From positions 9,574,552 to 9,638,551 of the forward strand of contig CP092869.1 in NCBI GenBank assembly GCA_030710605.1: 64,000 bases of DNA. The letters run 5' to 3'. This DNA comes from Cordylochernes scorpioides (lineage: Eukaryota > Arthropoda > Arachnida > Pseudoscorpiones > Chernetidae). Below the pieces are notes generated by a model. That model was not told the DNA's origin. It searched no databases and worked only from the letters and a program-made list of their open reading frames with translations. A program made the position numbers and the translations under genes. Positions 1 to 11,070 of this stretch are shown here, one piece after another. Within the stretch, counting starts at the first letter, position 1; the number at the start of each line of letters is the position of its first letter.

Positions 1-32
1 AAATAAAATATACAATATAAACAATATACAAT

Positions 33-345
33 ATAAAATATTTATTTTGCCAATATTTCGGCTGGCTGAACGCCAACTTTTATCGAGGCATTACAATTTT
101 GTATACACAAACTCAGCGCCGCATAGTGTTATAATATCACAGTTGAAATAATTTAAAATGCAAATTAGGTGGTTAATAATATTTTAATGCACAAATTTCC
201 TCCACCTACTTTGTATTTTAAATGATTTCAACTGTGATATTATAACACTATGCGGCGCTGAGTTTGTGTATACAAAAATGTAATGCTTCGATAAAGGTTG
301 GCGTTCAGCCAGCCGGAATATTGTCAAAATAAATATTTTATTCAA
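33..345. repeat. Inverted-repeat element, family IR1
   Basis: Two arms of about 125 bp (about 33-160 and 215-345) are reverse complements around a loop of about 55 bp. Each arm holds a cytosine/guanine-rich hairpin (GGTTGGC / GCCAGCC) followed by GAAA or GGAA, the layout of a hammerhead stem II, but the preceding catalytic box reads TCGATAA rather than CTGANGA. The same family recurs at 9.6, 30.1, 31.7, 44.9, 46.0 and 46.3 kb. No coding capacity is seen. Confidence 0.75.
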
Positions 346-502
346 TCCAATATATGCCTTTTTATTCTCTAATTTACATATATCTCTCTCTTTTTGTAAA
401 TACCCATGATAATACATGTTTTAAATATTGATAAGGCACAATTTGGATTATAGATTATAAACACAAGGTAATAAGACCAAATCCAAATAAATAAATAGTG
501 TG

Positions 503-540
503 TGACATTTCGGTAACAGCGTTGTTACCATCTTCAGACA
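503..540 (-). ncRNA. Hammerhead ribozyme candidate (minus arm)
   Basis: This is the mirror of the 606-648 motif, with the same CTGAAGA box and stem II. GAAA is followed by TGTC instead of CGTC, so the short stem III is weaker by one pair. Confidence 0.55.
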
Positions 541-605
541 AAAGTATTGAATGAGAAATTTTACCACATGTTTCAAATTCTGTGGTAAAATTTCTCATTC
601 AGTAC

Positions 606-648
606 TTTTGTCTGAAGATGGTAACAACGCTGTTACCGAAACGTCACA
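606..648 (+). ncRNA. Hammerhead ribozyme candidate (plus arm)
   Basis: CTGAAGA at 612-618, stem II GGTAAC/GTTACC, GAAA at 638-641, then CGTC giving a minimal stem III and a GUC cleavage triplet. All core residues fit the CUGANGA...GAAA consensus. Stem I pairing was not verified by folding. Confidence 0.6.
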
Positions 649-892
649 CACTATTTATTTATTTGGATTTGGTCTTATTACCTTGTTTTATGTTTTAAAT
701 ATGTTTTATTATTTATCGCTCTCAAATAATGACTATATGAACAATCGTCCATGTACAAGCGAATATTTTTATTATATATTTAGTTTATTTCCTTCATATT
801 TTTGTCAGATAAATCTTTGCTCTCTCGTGTTTTTTATACTAACATGATTTAACATGATCTTCAAAGCAATAACGCACTATTATATATAAATA

Positions 893-2386
893 CTAGCGGA
901 CGTACCCGGCTTCGCCCGAGGTTTTACCCGAGTAAAGGTTTGTCTAACGAACATTTGTTAAAACAATTCTCTATAAACTTGGAAAAAAAAAAGATATATT
1001 TTGATAATTTGAAACTCGTAAATTTGAATCTCTCGATAAAGTGAACATTTTTTCCCGGTCCCTGTGTGCCGTGTCATCCTGAATTTTGTCTTTCATAATT
1101 TTCTACATTACAAAATCATCGTTTTATCTAGTGAACATATTTTCCCGGTCCCTTGAAAAATACTCGATAAGTTGAATAAAATCATGGTCGTGAATCTCTC
1201 GATAAAGTGATTATTTTTTCCCGGTCCCTGTGTGCCGTGTCATCCTGAATTTTGTCTTTCATAAATTTCTACATTACAAAATCATCGTTTTATCTAGTGA
1301 ACATATTTTCCCGGTCCCTTGAAAAATACTCGATAAGTTGAATAAAATCATGGTCGTGAATCTCTCGATAAAGTGATTATTTTTTTCCGGTCCCTGTGTG
1401 CCGTGTCATCCTGAATTTTGTCTTTCATAAATTTCTACATTACAAAATCATCGTTTTATCTAGTGAACATATTTTCCCGGTCCCTTGAAAAAATACTCGA
1501 TAAGTTGAATAAAATCATGGTCGTGAATCTCTCGATAAAGTGATTATTTTTTCCCGGTCCCTGTGTGCCGTGTCATCCTGAATTTTGTCTTTCCTAATTT
1601 TCTACATTACAAAATCATCGTTTTATCTAGTGGACATTTTTCCCGGTCCCTTGAAAAATACTCGATAAGGTTGAATAAATTCATGGTCGTTTATGGAAGA
1701 TGGACGAAGTTCCCGGAGGTCATCTTGGGCAAGCTCCCGCGAGGCTTTTTTTCTTGTCTACTTGGCATAGCTGTGTCACCAACTCTGCCCTGATTGGTCG
1801 GTGGGTACTTTGACTGTCGGCCGGCGGCCGGGCGAATCCATTCTCGCACGGGGTCTGCCCCACTCCAAACTTTTGGCAAAGCACTTTCTAATTAAAGATT
1901 ATTGTCTTAAATAATCTTTAAGAACAAAAAGTATAATAATTGAACGATAGGAAATTATAGTAAATAATTATACTAAACTAAATGATGTAAAAATAATTAT
2001 ACATGAAATTTGAAATAAGTTTTAGAAAAGTTATCGTTAAGTCCACGGGAAAAGATGTAGCCAAAACAAATAGGTTTTTAACAGTGACACGTGAGCACCC
2101 GCCTCGAGACGCGCTCCTCTCTCCTAACATTACTCCCCCTCTTGGAAAAGCCTATCTCCGTCTCAATGGTGGCGCTGCTTGCGAGTAAAAGCTACAAATC
2201 TGCAAATAACTCTAAGGATATTAAAGATATTCAAGATATTATTTTTCGTAAACCTTTCCGGAGATACACCTAATAATATCCCAAAATTTCACGGCGATTG
2301 GATGTATGGTTTTCGAATCCATAGAGGACACACACACAGACAGACAGACAGACAGACACACAGACATTGAATTTTATATATATAGA
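893..2386 (-). mobile_element. Non-autonomous Helitron, 1.49 kb
   Basis: Read on the minus strand, the element begins with TC followed by TATATATATAAAA and ends with a CG-rich hairpin, a short spacer and CTAG. It sits between A and T, the standard Helitron target. There is no Rep/helicase gene, so it depends on an autonomous partner. Its body contains the 166-bp tandem repeats at 1026-1690 and a GC-richer stretch near 1690-1880. A CA/GA microsatellite lies just inside its 5' end (about 2325-2365). Insertion coordinates come from the A|T junctions. Confidence 0.8.
1026..1690 (+). repeat. 166-bp tandem repeat, four copies
   Basis: Units start at 1026, 1192, 1358 and 1524 (166, 166, 166 and 167 bp) and share the words TCCCGGTCCCT and CTCGATAA. 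They differ by only a few substitutions, indicating recent or homogenised expansion inside the Helitron. No open frame spans them convincingly. Confidence 0.9.
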
Positions 2387-2671
2387 TAAACAAACTTCTA
2401 CTATCCATACTGAGGTGTATTTAGGTTGATTTAAAAGTAGAAATATATTTTAGGCTTTATTTATTTAAATGGCTTTTATTATATTACACCGTATTAGATG
2501 CAAGCTTAAGAATTAGAAGTTAACAATCGAATTATATGGTGATAAATTATATGTTATGATATATACAATATATCGCAGAATAATAATCTGTATATTTAAT
2601 AATATTATTATATTAATATATTATATATACAATATTAAATTATATAATTAAAATATAAATATACGACACAT

Positions 2672-2770
2672 ACCGCGATGAAAAAATATTGGAAGGGCTT
2701 GGTTCACCACTGATAAGCCAAGCCCTCTCAATATATTTTATCGCAGTAAGGACAGTAGAAGTTTGTTTTA
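2672..2770. repeat. Short palindromic derivative of repeat R1
   Basis: AAGGGCTTGG and CCAAGCCCT form a hairpin, followed by the R1 terminal word CAGTAAGGACAGTAGAA. It looks like a deletion derivative of the about 350-bp R1 repeat present in full at 8617-8970. Confidence 0.6.
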
Positions 2771-3099
2771 TGTATAAAAGAAACATTCGTGATTTAATTT
2801 TTTCATTTCTTATACTTAATTGCACTTTATTACCTTATAAACAATATTAAATAACAAACACGTTATTTTATAAATGAATATAAATATTTTTTACACCTTT
2901 TAAAATAAATTAAAGCAATTTACTGATAAAAATAACTGTATTTACATGAAGAGATTAATGTTGAATTTACAAACAGACCACAAAAGCCTACTTGAACCAA
3001 GAAATAAGAACAAGAAATGATTAAAGAACACTTCCAAGGAAAGAAATCTGTGGTTTAAACTCTATTTCCGTCTATCACTTCCAGACTAATCTCTTAATC

Positions 3100-3565
3100 C
3101 CACCGCATTCTTTCCCCGGTTTCTACTTCCTCTCGTGGTTTCTCTAATCTCAAATATTAGGTTTCCTCTCAATAGATGGTCTGATAACTTTGTGGTTAGA
3201 ATGATGGTTTTAAGACTCTAGCTGTCTTTGTGGCAACGAATTCAAGGACTCGAGACACCTAATTCTGGAATGCCCACTCTTCTTCACCGCTAGACAACAG
3301 ACAATAAATAATGTTGTAGATCTATATTAATTTGTAAATAGCAGACAGAATTATCATAGATTTAACTATATTTGTAAATATATTTATGATTAATTTTCTA
3401 ACCTGAAAGGTTCAGGTTCCTAATATATATTATGGTTTCTCTTTTTATTTCTGGTTACCTTTTATTGAATAATATGTTTATAACTGTTTCTGTTTTAAAA
3501 AATGTAAATCGACGCAATTTCCCTAGCCGGGATATCGCGTTTTGCGTGTTGAAATGATGGTTTTA
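3100..3565 (+). pseudogene. LINE 3' end (C-terminal zinc knuckle and 3' UTR)
   Basis: A frame around 3225-3330 encodes a LINE ORF2 C-terminus of the form C-x-C-G-N-E, ...HLILECPLF..., i.e. a Cys/His knuckle found after the RT of several non-LTR retrotransposon clades, ending in a stop. The following 3' UTR ends near 3565 and is closely repeated at 39329-39620. RT and endonuclease are absent, so this is a 5'-truncated remnant. The clade was not determined. Confidence 0.6.
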
Positions 3566-3657
3566 AACCTTTGTTGTTGTTTTTAAAGATTCCAAATAAA
3601 TAAAATTTGTTTTTATAGTAAATTTGAGTTTTTTAAATATTATTTCGAATATATGTA

Positions 3658-4479
3658 TGTAATGAGATGAGAATTCCAGTAGCTTTTGTAGAGATCCTGT
3701 CGACTACTGAAATAATGTTGAAGTCCTGGTAGCTCTTGTTGTACTGTGTTGACCGAGAGGAACAGTCAGGATGTAGAGTTTTCCAGTACCTCTCTGCACC
3801 TTGGAAGACCTTTAAAAGTTCTCACAAAATACAGGCAGTCGTGGTCGAGGCAGAGTGGAAAGCTGGGGATATCCACACAAAAACCGAAGACACAGTTGCA
3901 CTAAGAAAGTCCCGTAACAGATAAAAGTTGAGCTAAGGAGCGAAAAGATGGAGATAGACGAGTTCTTCCTAACTACATGTTGGATGAGATCGACATAACA
4001 TACGACCGACGCGGCTTGCACTAAGGGTGAACTAAACTAAACTAAACTGAACTGTCAAGTCACTGTAAGGTGATGTATTTATAGGTTAAAGACGGGGCGA
4101 CCTTATGTGACAGGGGCGTTTCTGAGAAAAGGGGGGCCTTGGCATGTCCAGGTGTGAGAGGGGTCTCTGCATTCCACCACATGTGACAGTGTGGGTGGCC
4201 TTGTTTGTGGAAATTGTAAATCGACCTGATTTATGACTTCCATCTTTAGACTCTGTTGTTTTGGCAATACTATATGTTCGATCTCTGCCCTAGCTCAACT
4301 CTTAAATCTATTACAGATTTTATTTATTTATCCACTTTGTACAAACTACATTACATAGGGCGATGCAATGACACAGATTAATCATGCGCATAATTATTTA
4401 TAGATGTGTTTCTATATACAACATGACAATCTTATTATAAGTTATATACACAGTATGGGGTTGTTGGTTTAAATTACCA
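3658..4479. repeat. Left LTR of the 5.46-kb element
   Basis: 822 bp, TG...CA ends, nearly identical to the right LTR apart from scattered substitutions (for example at about 3740 and 4075). The reading frames inside it are repeated in the other LTR and are not taken as genes. Confidence 0.8.
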
Positions 4480-7428
4480 TAGATGGGCCCCGGGAGTGAA
4501 AGGGTTTATCCGGGTTTAGCCGGGTAAAGCCTCTCTAACACAGGTAAGTAATTAAAATTTCTTTTAATTAATTTAAACTGTGAGGGTTAAAAAGGGCTAT
4601 AACAAGATGATATTTGTTGGATATATAAAAGTGAAATAGAATTGACATTTTGTTTGATTAACAAAGAAGATGATTAAAATAAAATGATGACATAAAAATT
4701 CACATTCTAAGAGAATATTGGTGGGCGTTGGACAGGGTTAGTAGTTAAAGAATAAGCAATTGTGAGATTTACACATGCAATCAAATACTTAGGTCCAGGT
4801 GCAAAGCGAGGATATGGACTTGAGCGTCTTCCTAGGCAATGTTTCACCTGTGATCCTGTATAGGGTAACAGTGCTTTGTCACAATTTTAGGATTATTGGG
4901 TTAAAAGTTGTTGAAGAAAAGTTGCTTATTAATATGATTGAGAAAGGAGTGAAATAGAGCCATGCGATAAGTAGAATTGTAGCGACAGTAGGTGATCTGA
5001 CTTGACTCGAAATCAAAGGTTGAATTTGGTCCGCTAGAGCTGAAAAAAAAAGTTGAAAGTTGAAAAAAGTGAACGCTTTGTGTATGCGTTGGTGATTTGC
5101 TCTGCGGATGAAATGACATAAACTCTTGAAGCTTGTTCAGACCAGAAGTTTGGATTTGTAAGTCTGGGGAACTGTGTTCAAGGCGTTTGTTGAATTACGA
5201 AATCAAAAAATAAATTGTCAAGCAGTGCTGTCGTTTTTCTACATTGATGTGACGCAATGACTGAAAAGATAGTGATGAAAAATATAGGGAATTGGTTAAA
5301 GAATATGATTGTTGAAAACGATTGTTGTAGATGCCCAGTAGTGGATGATAAACTTTGTCAGATAATAAAGGTATTTAAACAAATAAAATATAGTGAATAG
5401 AAATATAGAAATATGATTGCGAGAACAAAAAGTGTAAGTGGACAAAATTAAACCTGTAATATATAAAATATATAATAAATAATAAAATAAAAATAATTTT
5501 TGAAACAATTAGATGTTTTACAATACTAAAATAATATCATGAAAAATAGAAGTAAATTTGATTAAAGGTTTTTTTTTTTTTTTTAAATGTTGGATTAAAA
5601 ATTTGTTTATATAATTGAAAGGTAAGAATAAGAATAATTATTCAAGATTTTATACAAAATTTATAATATAATTGAAGGTTATTAATGATTGGATAAATTT
5701 TAAGTAGTGTAAAATTGAACAAAAATTGTCTCTTTTGACGAAAAGTTACAGTTGTGGTGTGTGACTAGATTATATCCCTTTGGTAACATCGGTGGTTCTA
5801 TGACTCTGAAACTGGGAATATATGAAATGATCTTTTCGTTTGTCCTCAATGCTGGTATGTAGAGAATGATTTCTTTTTCGCGTTAAAAAGTCTATATAAG
5901 ACTTAACCAAATTGTTTTAATTGGTGTTATCAATTAACATGTAAAATGTTTAAAGTATGTTGTGTTGTGATATCTCGTTGGTGAGATTTGTGAGATTCTC
6001 GAGGAAATCTAAATGGTTGGTTTGAAACATTTGTTTAAAATGGCGATCATGAAGCTAGCGGTCAAGATGACTGCTTGAGGGGGGAGAGAAGATATTCTCC
6101 TTTTGTTGAGTTGGCAATTTTCTGCTATAATTGAAAGATATGTTTTCTCGGTGTTTGTAGTTGTTGTGTTTCGCATTTAGTTTAGACTTAGAAAAAATGT
6201 TATTAGGTGATGTCAGGTTTAGATGTGTGGTGAAAGTGCGACTTTCGACGTGGACACGCTTTGGGGTGAATTGTGGTGTCACAGGCGTGAAGGGCGTCTT
6301 TGGCCTGAAAAGTGAAAAAGTTTTGTGGTGTGGCACTGTGACACGAAGTGAGAAATGTGAATATAAAGGTGTCACGTGAAGTCTTAGTTTGGTACAAATC
6401 TAACCAGTTTCACCATGAATAACAAATTTAATAAAGTCATGGGTGGTTGTTGTATGAAACACATCGAGAGAATATTTGACTGTTAGTGGATGTGGCACGC
6501 TTAATGTGAAGATTTTAGTGTTCGCTTATGTTTAGTGGCGACGATATGGAGCTTGTGCGGCTCGAAATTGGATTTGTTGTGATTCGCGCGTTATTAATTG
6601 TTGCCAATTGGAGAGAGTGATGTGTGAGGGTGTTGTAAGGTTTGTTGAAAGAAATGTGTTGATGACCAATCATGCATGTAAAAAGGAAAAGACGAGGGAG
6701 TGTATTTATCCTCGAATATTAACGATTGTAATCGTTTTGGAAGGCTGTGACTTAAATTAGCTACTGGCGGTGAAGTGGAGTGAATCTTCATTTTTAAATT
6801 GTTTTGGGAAAGATAGTTGTTTTCCCTAGTGGTGTTTTTGAAGATATTGTATCTTCCGATTTTTGCAATTTAAAAAAATGCGTTTCACATATGTTAATTT
6901 ATATTTAAAATTTGAATATACTTTTTAAATTGTTGATTATGATAATTAAAATGATTCTTATAAAAGGGCAATGTCGTGAGAGTTACAAATAATTTGAATT
7001 GGGCGCTTACTTAAAATGGTGAACATTACCAAATTTTAAGAATTGATAAAGATATTGGTCTTTTGATATAAAGATAACTAATAAGTAAAACAAAAATAAG
7101 TTGAGAATTATGATGAATGAGATTTTTTAAAAAATAATAATAATGATTTTTTTTTTCAAGTCGTAGCTTTGGATAATGCCATTTTAGAGGTAAATTTAGG
7201 AAAGGCATGTAAGATTAGTAAATTAGTAAAAATGCGTGATGGGCGAATTTTTTTTTAAGTAAAATTGAGAGTAATAACTTGAAATTTATAATCTGATTAA
7301 AAATTAAAGTAAATTTGATCAATGAAAATGTGAAAGTTTTAAAAATTGAATTAAACAATGGTATAAAAAGGTAAAAATTGATTTTAAAATGCTTAAAGTG
7401 AAAATATAAATACAAAATTTATAGGGAA
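4480..7428. other. AT-rich interior of the LTR element, no gene seen
   Basis: Long runs of A/T with many stops in all frames. A short GC-rich patch at 4483-4540 (CCGGG words) resembles the Helitron 3'-terminal region seen at 893-950, so the interior may contain an old Helitron piece. A longer minus-strand frame at 6055-6375 matches no family I know. Confidence 0.5.
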
Positions 7429-7917
7429 TCAAGTTTTGAACTTGAGGATAAAGTTAAGGTAGGTTTTTTTTAAAAACTTACAGTTGTGTGAAAGTTCAGT
7501 CAGGAAACTTGGTCTTGGCTTGTATTCCTGCTGACGTTGAAGACGCTCCATGTAGAGCTTGTAGACGCTTGTAGCTTCTGTGAAGTTGATTGTGGCTTGT
7601 TGCCTTGAGCATTGTCTCGACGATGTCAAGTCGAAGGTGTGGAACTTGTCACAGTGTTTGGGCCACATCGCTGCTCGGTTTCCATGACTTGCGGGAATAT
7701 CGGGGCTGTCGTTGGCGCGGTCAGCTTGCTTCCGGCGTTGGCGATCGGTTAGCGGGTATGCGGAAGTCCGTTGGGGCGGCGTTTCTTCCGTAAATATCGT
7801 CTCTTGTTGAAGGGAGAGATTGCTTTGTCGTTTCGTTGGTATGGTGGGCTTGTTCCTCCATCTTTGCTCGTTCTCGCTTCTTATCTGAACAGTCTTCTTA
7901 CCTCTTTGTTGTGTCAT
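7429..7917 (-). CDS. 162-residue unidentified frame inside the LTR element
   Basis: Lies directly beside the right LTR, where gag would sit if the element reads on the minus strand. The predicted protein is basic and Gln/Arg rich, with the stretch ATSVYKLYMERLQRQQEYKP near residues 114-133, followed by a lysine-rich tail. No Cys/His knuckle, protease or transmembrane segment is visible. Its GC content is clearly above the surrounding interior, which is the main reason to list it. It could be a gag relic, a captured host fragment or chance. I do not recognise it and assign no function. Confidence 0.3.
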   Translation of the reverse strand: MTQQRGKKTVQIRSENEQRWRNKPTIPTKRQSNLSLQQETIFTEETPPQRTSAYPLTDRQRRKQADRANDSPDIPASHGNRAAMWPKHCDKFHTFDLTSSRQCSRQQATINFTEATSVYKLYMERLQRQQEYKPRPSFLTELSHNCKFLKKTYLNFILKFKT

Positions 7918-7945
7918 CCTTCGTTTTGGTCATCCTGTCGGCTTA

Positions 7946-9118
7946 TGTAATGAGATGAGAATTCCAGTAGCTTTTGTAGAGATCCTGTCGACTACTGAAA
8001 TAATGTTGAAGTCCTGGTAGCTCTTGGTGTACTGTGTTGACCGAGAGGAACAGTCAGGATGTAGAGTTTTCCAGTACCTCTCTGCACCTTGGAAGACCTT
8101 TAAAAGTTCTCACAAAATACAGGCAGTCGTGGTCGAGGCAGAGTGGAAAGCTGGGGATATCCACACAAAAAACGAAGACACAGTTGCACTAAGAAAGTCC
8201 CGTAACAGATAAAAGTTGAGCTAAGGAGCGAAAAGATGGAGATAGACGAGTTCTTCCTAACTATATGTTGGATGAGATCGACATAACATACGACCGACGC
8301 GGCTTGCACTAAGAGTGAACTAAACTAAACTAAACTGAACTGTCAAGTCACTGTAGGGTGATGTATTTAGAGGTTAAAGACGGGGCGACCTTATGTGACA
8401 GGGGCGTTTCTGAGAAAAGGGGGGCCTTGGCATGTCCAGGTGTGAGAGGGGTCTCTGCATTCCACCACATGTGACAGTGTGGGTGGCCTTGTTTGTGGAA
8501 ATTGTAAATCGACCTGATTTATGACTTCCATCTTTAGACTCTGTTGTTTTGGCAATACTATATGTTCGATCTCTGCCCTAGCTCAACTCTTAAATCTATT
8601 ACAGATTTTATTTATTAAATGAAAGGATTTAAAAGCACGAAAGTTTCCTTTATACATAATACACACTTCTACTGCCCTTACTGCAATGAAAAAATATATT
8701 GGGAGGGCTTGGCTCATCAGTGGTGAACCCTCCCAGCGGTTTCGCCAATTTAATCCACCAGACCGCTTCTCAGAGCTCTAATACTGTATTGGACGACTCT
8801 GCTTATATACGCAGCACTGAAGGATGGAATCTCAGAAATGGTTTTCAAGAGAACTATGGACAAAAGCTTATAGGACAGTAGAATTACATTCAAATATTTG
8901 CATCGAGCAATGCTCCTCCGCAAACAATAAATACAAGGCCAGTTAGGCATAAATTAATACAAAGCGATAACAAATTTGTACAAATTACATTACATAGGGC
9001 GATGCAATGACACAGATTAATCATGCGCATAATTATTTATAGATGTGTTTCTATATACAACATGACAATCTTATTATAAGTTATATACACAGTATGGGGT
9101 TGTTGGTTTAAATTACCA
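7946..9118. repeat. Right LTR of the 5.46-kb element, with R1 insertion
   Basis: Matches the left LTR over 7946-8616 and 8971-9118. The intervening 354 bp is an R1 repeat. Confidence 0.8.
8617..8970 (+). repeat. Dispersed repeat R1 (~350 bp), full copy
   Basis: Marked by CTACTGCCCTTACTGCAATG near the start, a GGGAGGGCTTGGCTCATCAG hairpin region, and AGGACAGTAGAA near 8870. Comparison with the left LTR shows it as a discrete insertion. Other copies: 38810-39165 (+), 41558-41868 (-), with partial ones at 25975-26075 and 40860-41040. The class is unknown; there is no RT or transposase, and the ends suggest a MITE or SINE. Confidence 0.7.
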
Positions 9119-9119
9119 T

Positions 9120-9608
9120 ATGTATTTATTTATCATTCATACAACATCGCTCTTTTCCGTTGTGTTTAACACAAAGAGACAATTATAACAATAAATTACT
9201 AAAATTATATAAAGCCGTAACTTTAACTTTAGTCTATGAATGTATATACATGTTATGATTTTTTTTGTTTTGTTGTTGAAAAAGATAGAGAATTGAAGGT
9301 GCAGTCGTGAAAATAGGAAAGATAATTATTTATTTATCAAGTAGTTTTTAGTTCGAATTACTTGAAGCAAATTACACATAAAATTATTTTTCACAGTAAT
9401 ATAGAATTTATAAAATGAATTCTATATTCGTGATTTAAAAATTAGGTAGGTTAACTATACATATTTATAACAATTATCAAAGTGTTATAACTCTATGGTC
9501 AAAAATAAAAGAATAGTCAATGATGAAAGTAAAATACATGTTTTTAAGAATTGAAATATTTGCATTTTAGATTATTTTGAAAATAGAGCACAATCCATAA
9601 ATAAATCT
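9120..9608. other. AT-rich spacer, nothing recognised
   Basis: No convincing frame, RNA gene or repeat boundary was found between the LTR element and the next inverted-repeat element. Confidence 0.4.
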
Positions 9609-9832
9609 TTAATTAAAAAGGCTTATATTGGATCAAAATATCATTTATTTTACCAATATTTCAGTTGGCGCTTACCAATATTTCAGAATCCTGTTGACGT
9701 TATGTGGCGCTGAGTTTGTTGTTGATACACATTAATATGTTATAATACCTTGATAAAGATTGGCGTACAGCCAACTGAAATATTGGTAAAATAAATGATA
9801 TTTTGATCCAATATATGCCCTTTTAATTGAAA
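9609..9832. repeat. Inverted-repeat element, family IR1
   Basis: Ends TTAATTAAAAAGGC... and its reverse complement. The right arm carries CTTGATAAAG, a hairpin and GAAATATTGG. The left arm is rearranged, with an internal partial repeat of CCAATATTTCAG. The GGCGCTGAGTTTGT word is shared with the copy at 33-345. Confidence 0.65.
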
Positions 9833-10270
9833 AAAAAATTAGATTATATAATATATATTTATTAATATATGAAAATTCAAAACTATATAGACGCGTATGA
9901 TTATTATTATTATTTTTTTTAAGAATCATAAGCGTTTATAATAGTTTCTAATTTTCATAACAGATGGCGCGCTGATGCATCATAGTATATGTATATAATA
10001 ATACAAAGTTGGAGGAGAATGGTATTTAGGTATCGAAAAAAAATCACGTTTTGTACTAGAGTTATATGCAAATTTCATTGTTTTTTATGTATATTTAAAT
10101 GGTTAGATACCCTCGTTTGGTATACCTATATTATCTAAACAAGAGAATCTAACTAATATTTACAAAAATAAACAAATTTATAATAAAAATTCTTAATCAA
10201 CGGTAGGTCTGCCCGTTTTTTAGAATTTTCCCGGTAAAAGGGCCTAAAATTACAATATATTTCATCTTTT

Positions 10271-10680
10271 ATAATACAATATAATGCGGCTTATAATTAT
10301 AGAACGACATTTGAAATTTTCCCGCATGTGTTTCTTTTGAACGAAAAGTCGAAATTTATTTTAAGGAGAAATAACGATTATTTCTAACCTTAGGGATGAA
10401 GTATGAAAGGATGAATTGTGAAGAATAATGATAAACGTAAAAATGAAGTGTCCAGGGATGTAAAGCCTAGTGAGCATGGCATCTGCCCGGTAAGTGGAAC
10501 ACTGTGGGTTCGATTCCCATCCCTGGATACTTTATTTTTCCGTTCATCATTACTCTTCACAATTCATCCTTTCATACTTCATCCCTAAGGTTATAAATAG
10601 TCGTTATATCTCCTTAAAATAAATTTTGATTTTTCGTTCAAAAGAAACACATGCGGGAAAATTTCAAATGTCGTTCTACA
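10271..10680. repeat. Foldback element, family FB2, with tRNA-like core
   Basis: Arms of about 140 bp (10312-10440 and 10535-10680) carry CCCGCATGTGTTTCTTTTGAA and its inverse. The loop holds the tRNA-like sequence at 10450-10527. Related copies without the tRNA-like core occur at 28884-29136, 12046-12140 and 12770-12965. Confidence 0.7.
10450..10527 (+). tRNA. tRNA-like sequence (degenerate, Thr-like)
   Basis: TCCAGGGAT/ATCCCTGGA pair as an acceptor-like stem, and GGGTTCGATTCCC is a perfect B box/T arm. The central part resembles the tRNA-like region at 42022-42092, with CTGCCCGGTAAG as the anticodon arm (GGT, threonine). The D arm is altered, so it is probably a pseudogene carried by the element. 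Confidence 0.45.
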
Positions 10681-11070
10681 ATATTTCATCTTATTTATAA
10701 ACTATGACTTATAAAACACACATAAAGACATATTAAATGTTATTTAAGGTACAGGTAGAAATTAATTTTCGACTCGAATACACCCAAAGGGCATGATGAC
10801 GTTTGTAATACAATTAATTACTTGAAAAAATTTTAATAAGTTCTAAAGATTAGAAAAGGACAATTTTTATAAAAGTTTTTTCTTTTCTTTTAAAAGAATT
10901 TAATAATGAGTTAGAAACACACTCCTCCAAATTAATTTATATTTGATTAAAACAGTCTTATTAATGTAATTAATTGATATTTTTTCTTAATTCTGTTATA
11001 TATTGGAAAATATTTCCTTCTATATACTACATATAAGTTACAATTCGATAAAATAACCCTTTGAATCAAT

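Larger units (their letters stand above)
464..685. repeat. Palindrome of two hammerhead-bearing PLE-like ends
   Basis: Arms 464-568 and 581-685 are near-identical inverted copies (105 bp each) around a 12-bp loop. Each arm contains CTGAAGA, a strong hairpin (GGTAAC / GTTACC) and GAAA followed by CGTC or TGTC. This is the conserved core of the short-stem-III hammerhead ribozymes known from Penelope-like retroelements. That the unit is PLE-derived is inference; there is no reverse transcriptase next to it. Confidence 0.75.
3658..9118. mobile_element. LTR retrotransposon, 5.46 kb, non-coding (LARD-like)
   Basis: Direct repeats 3658-4479 (822 bp) and 7946-9118 begin TGTAATGAG and end AAATTACCA. 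The element is flanked by TATGTA at both ends (3652-3657 and 9119-9124), a target duplication. The right LTR is longer because the R1 repeat at 8617-8970 inserted into it. The 3.47-kb interior carries no recognisable gag, protease, RT or integrase. This matches large non-autonomous LTR derivatives. A TGG-starting primer-site-like stretch lies 4 bases inside the left LTR (about 4484), favouring plus orientation, but no polypurine tract was seen, so orientation is left open. Confidence 0.8.

Noticed and set aside
3736-4021. Frames of 62-69 codons found identically at 8024-8309
   Set aside because: Lie inside the two LTRs on both strands and start or stop arbitrarily; better explained as repeat copies.
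6055-6375. 106-codon minus-strand frame in the LTR element interior
   Set aside because: Overlaps opposite-strand frames of similar length, has no domain and low-complexity composition.
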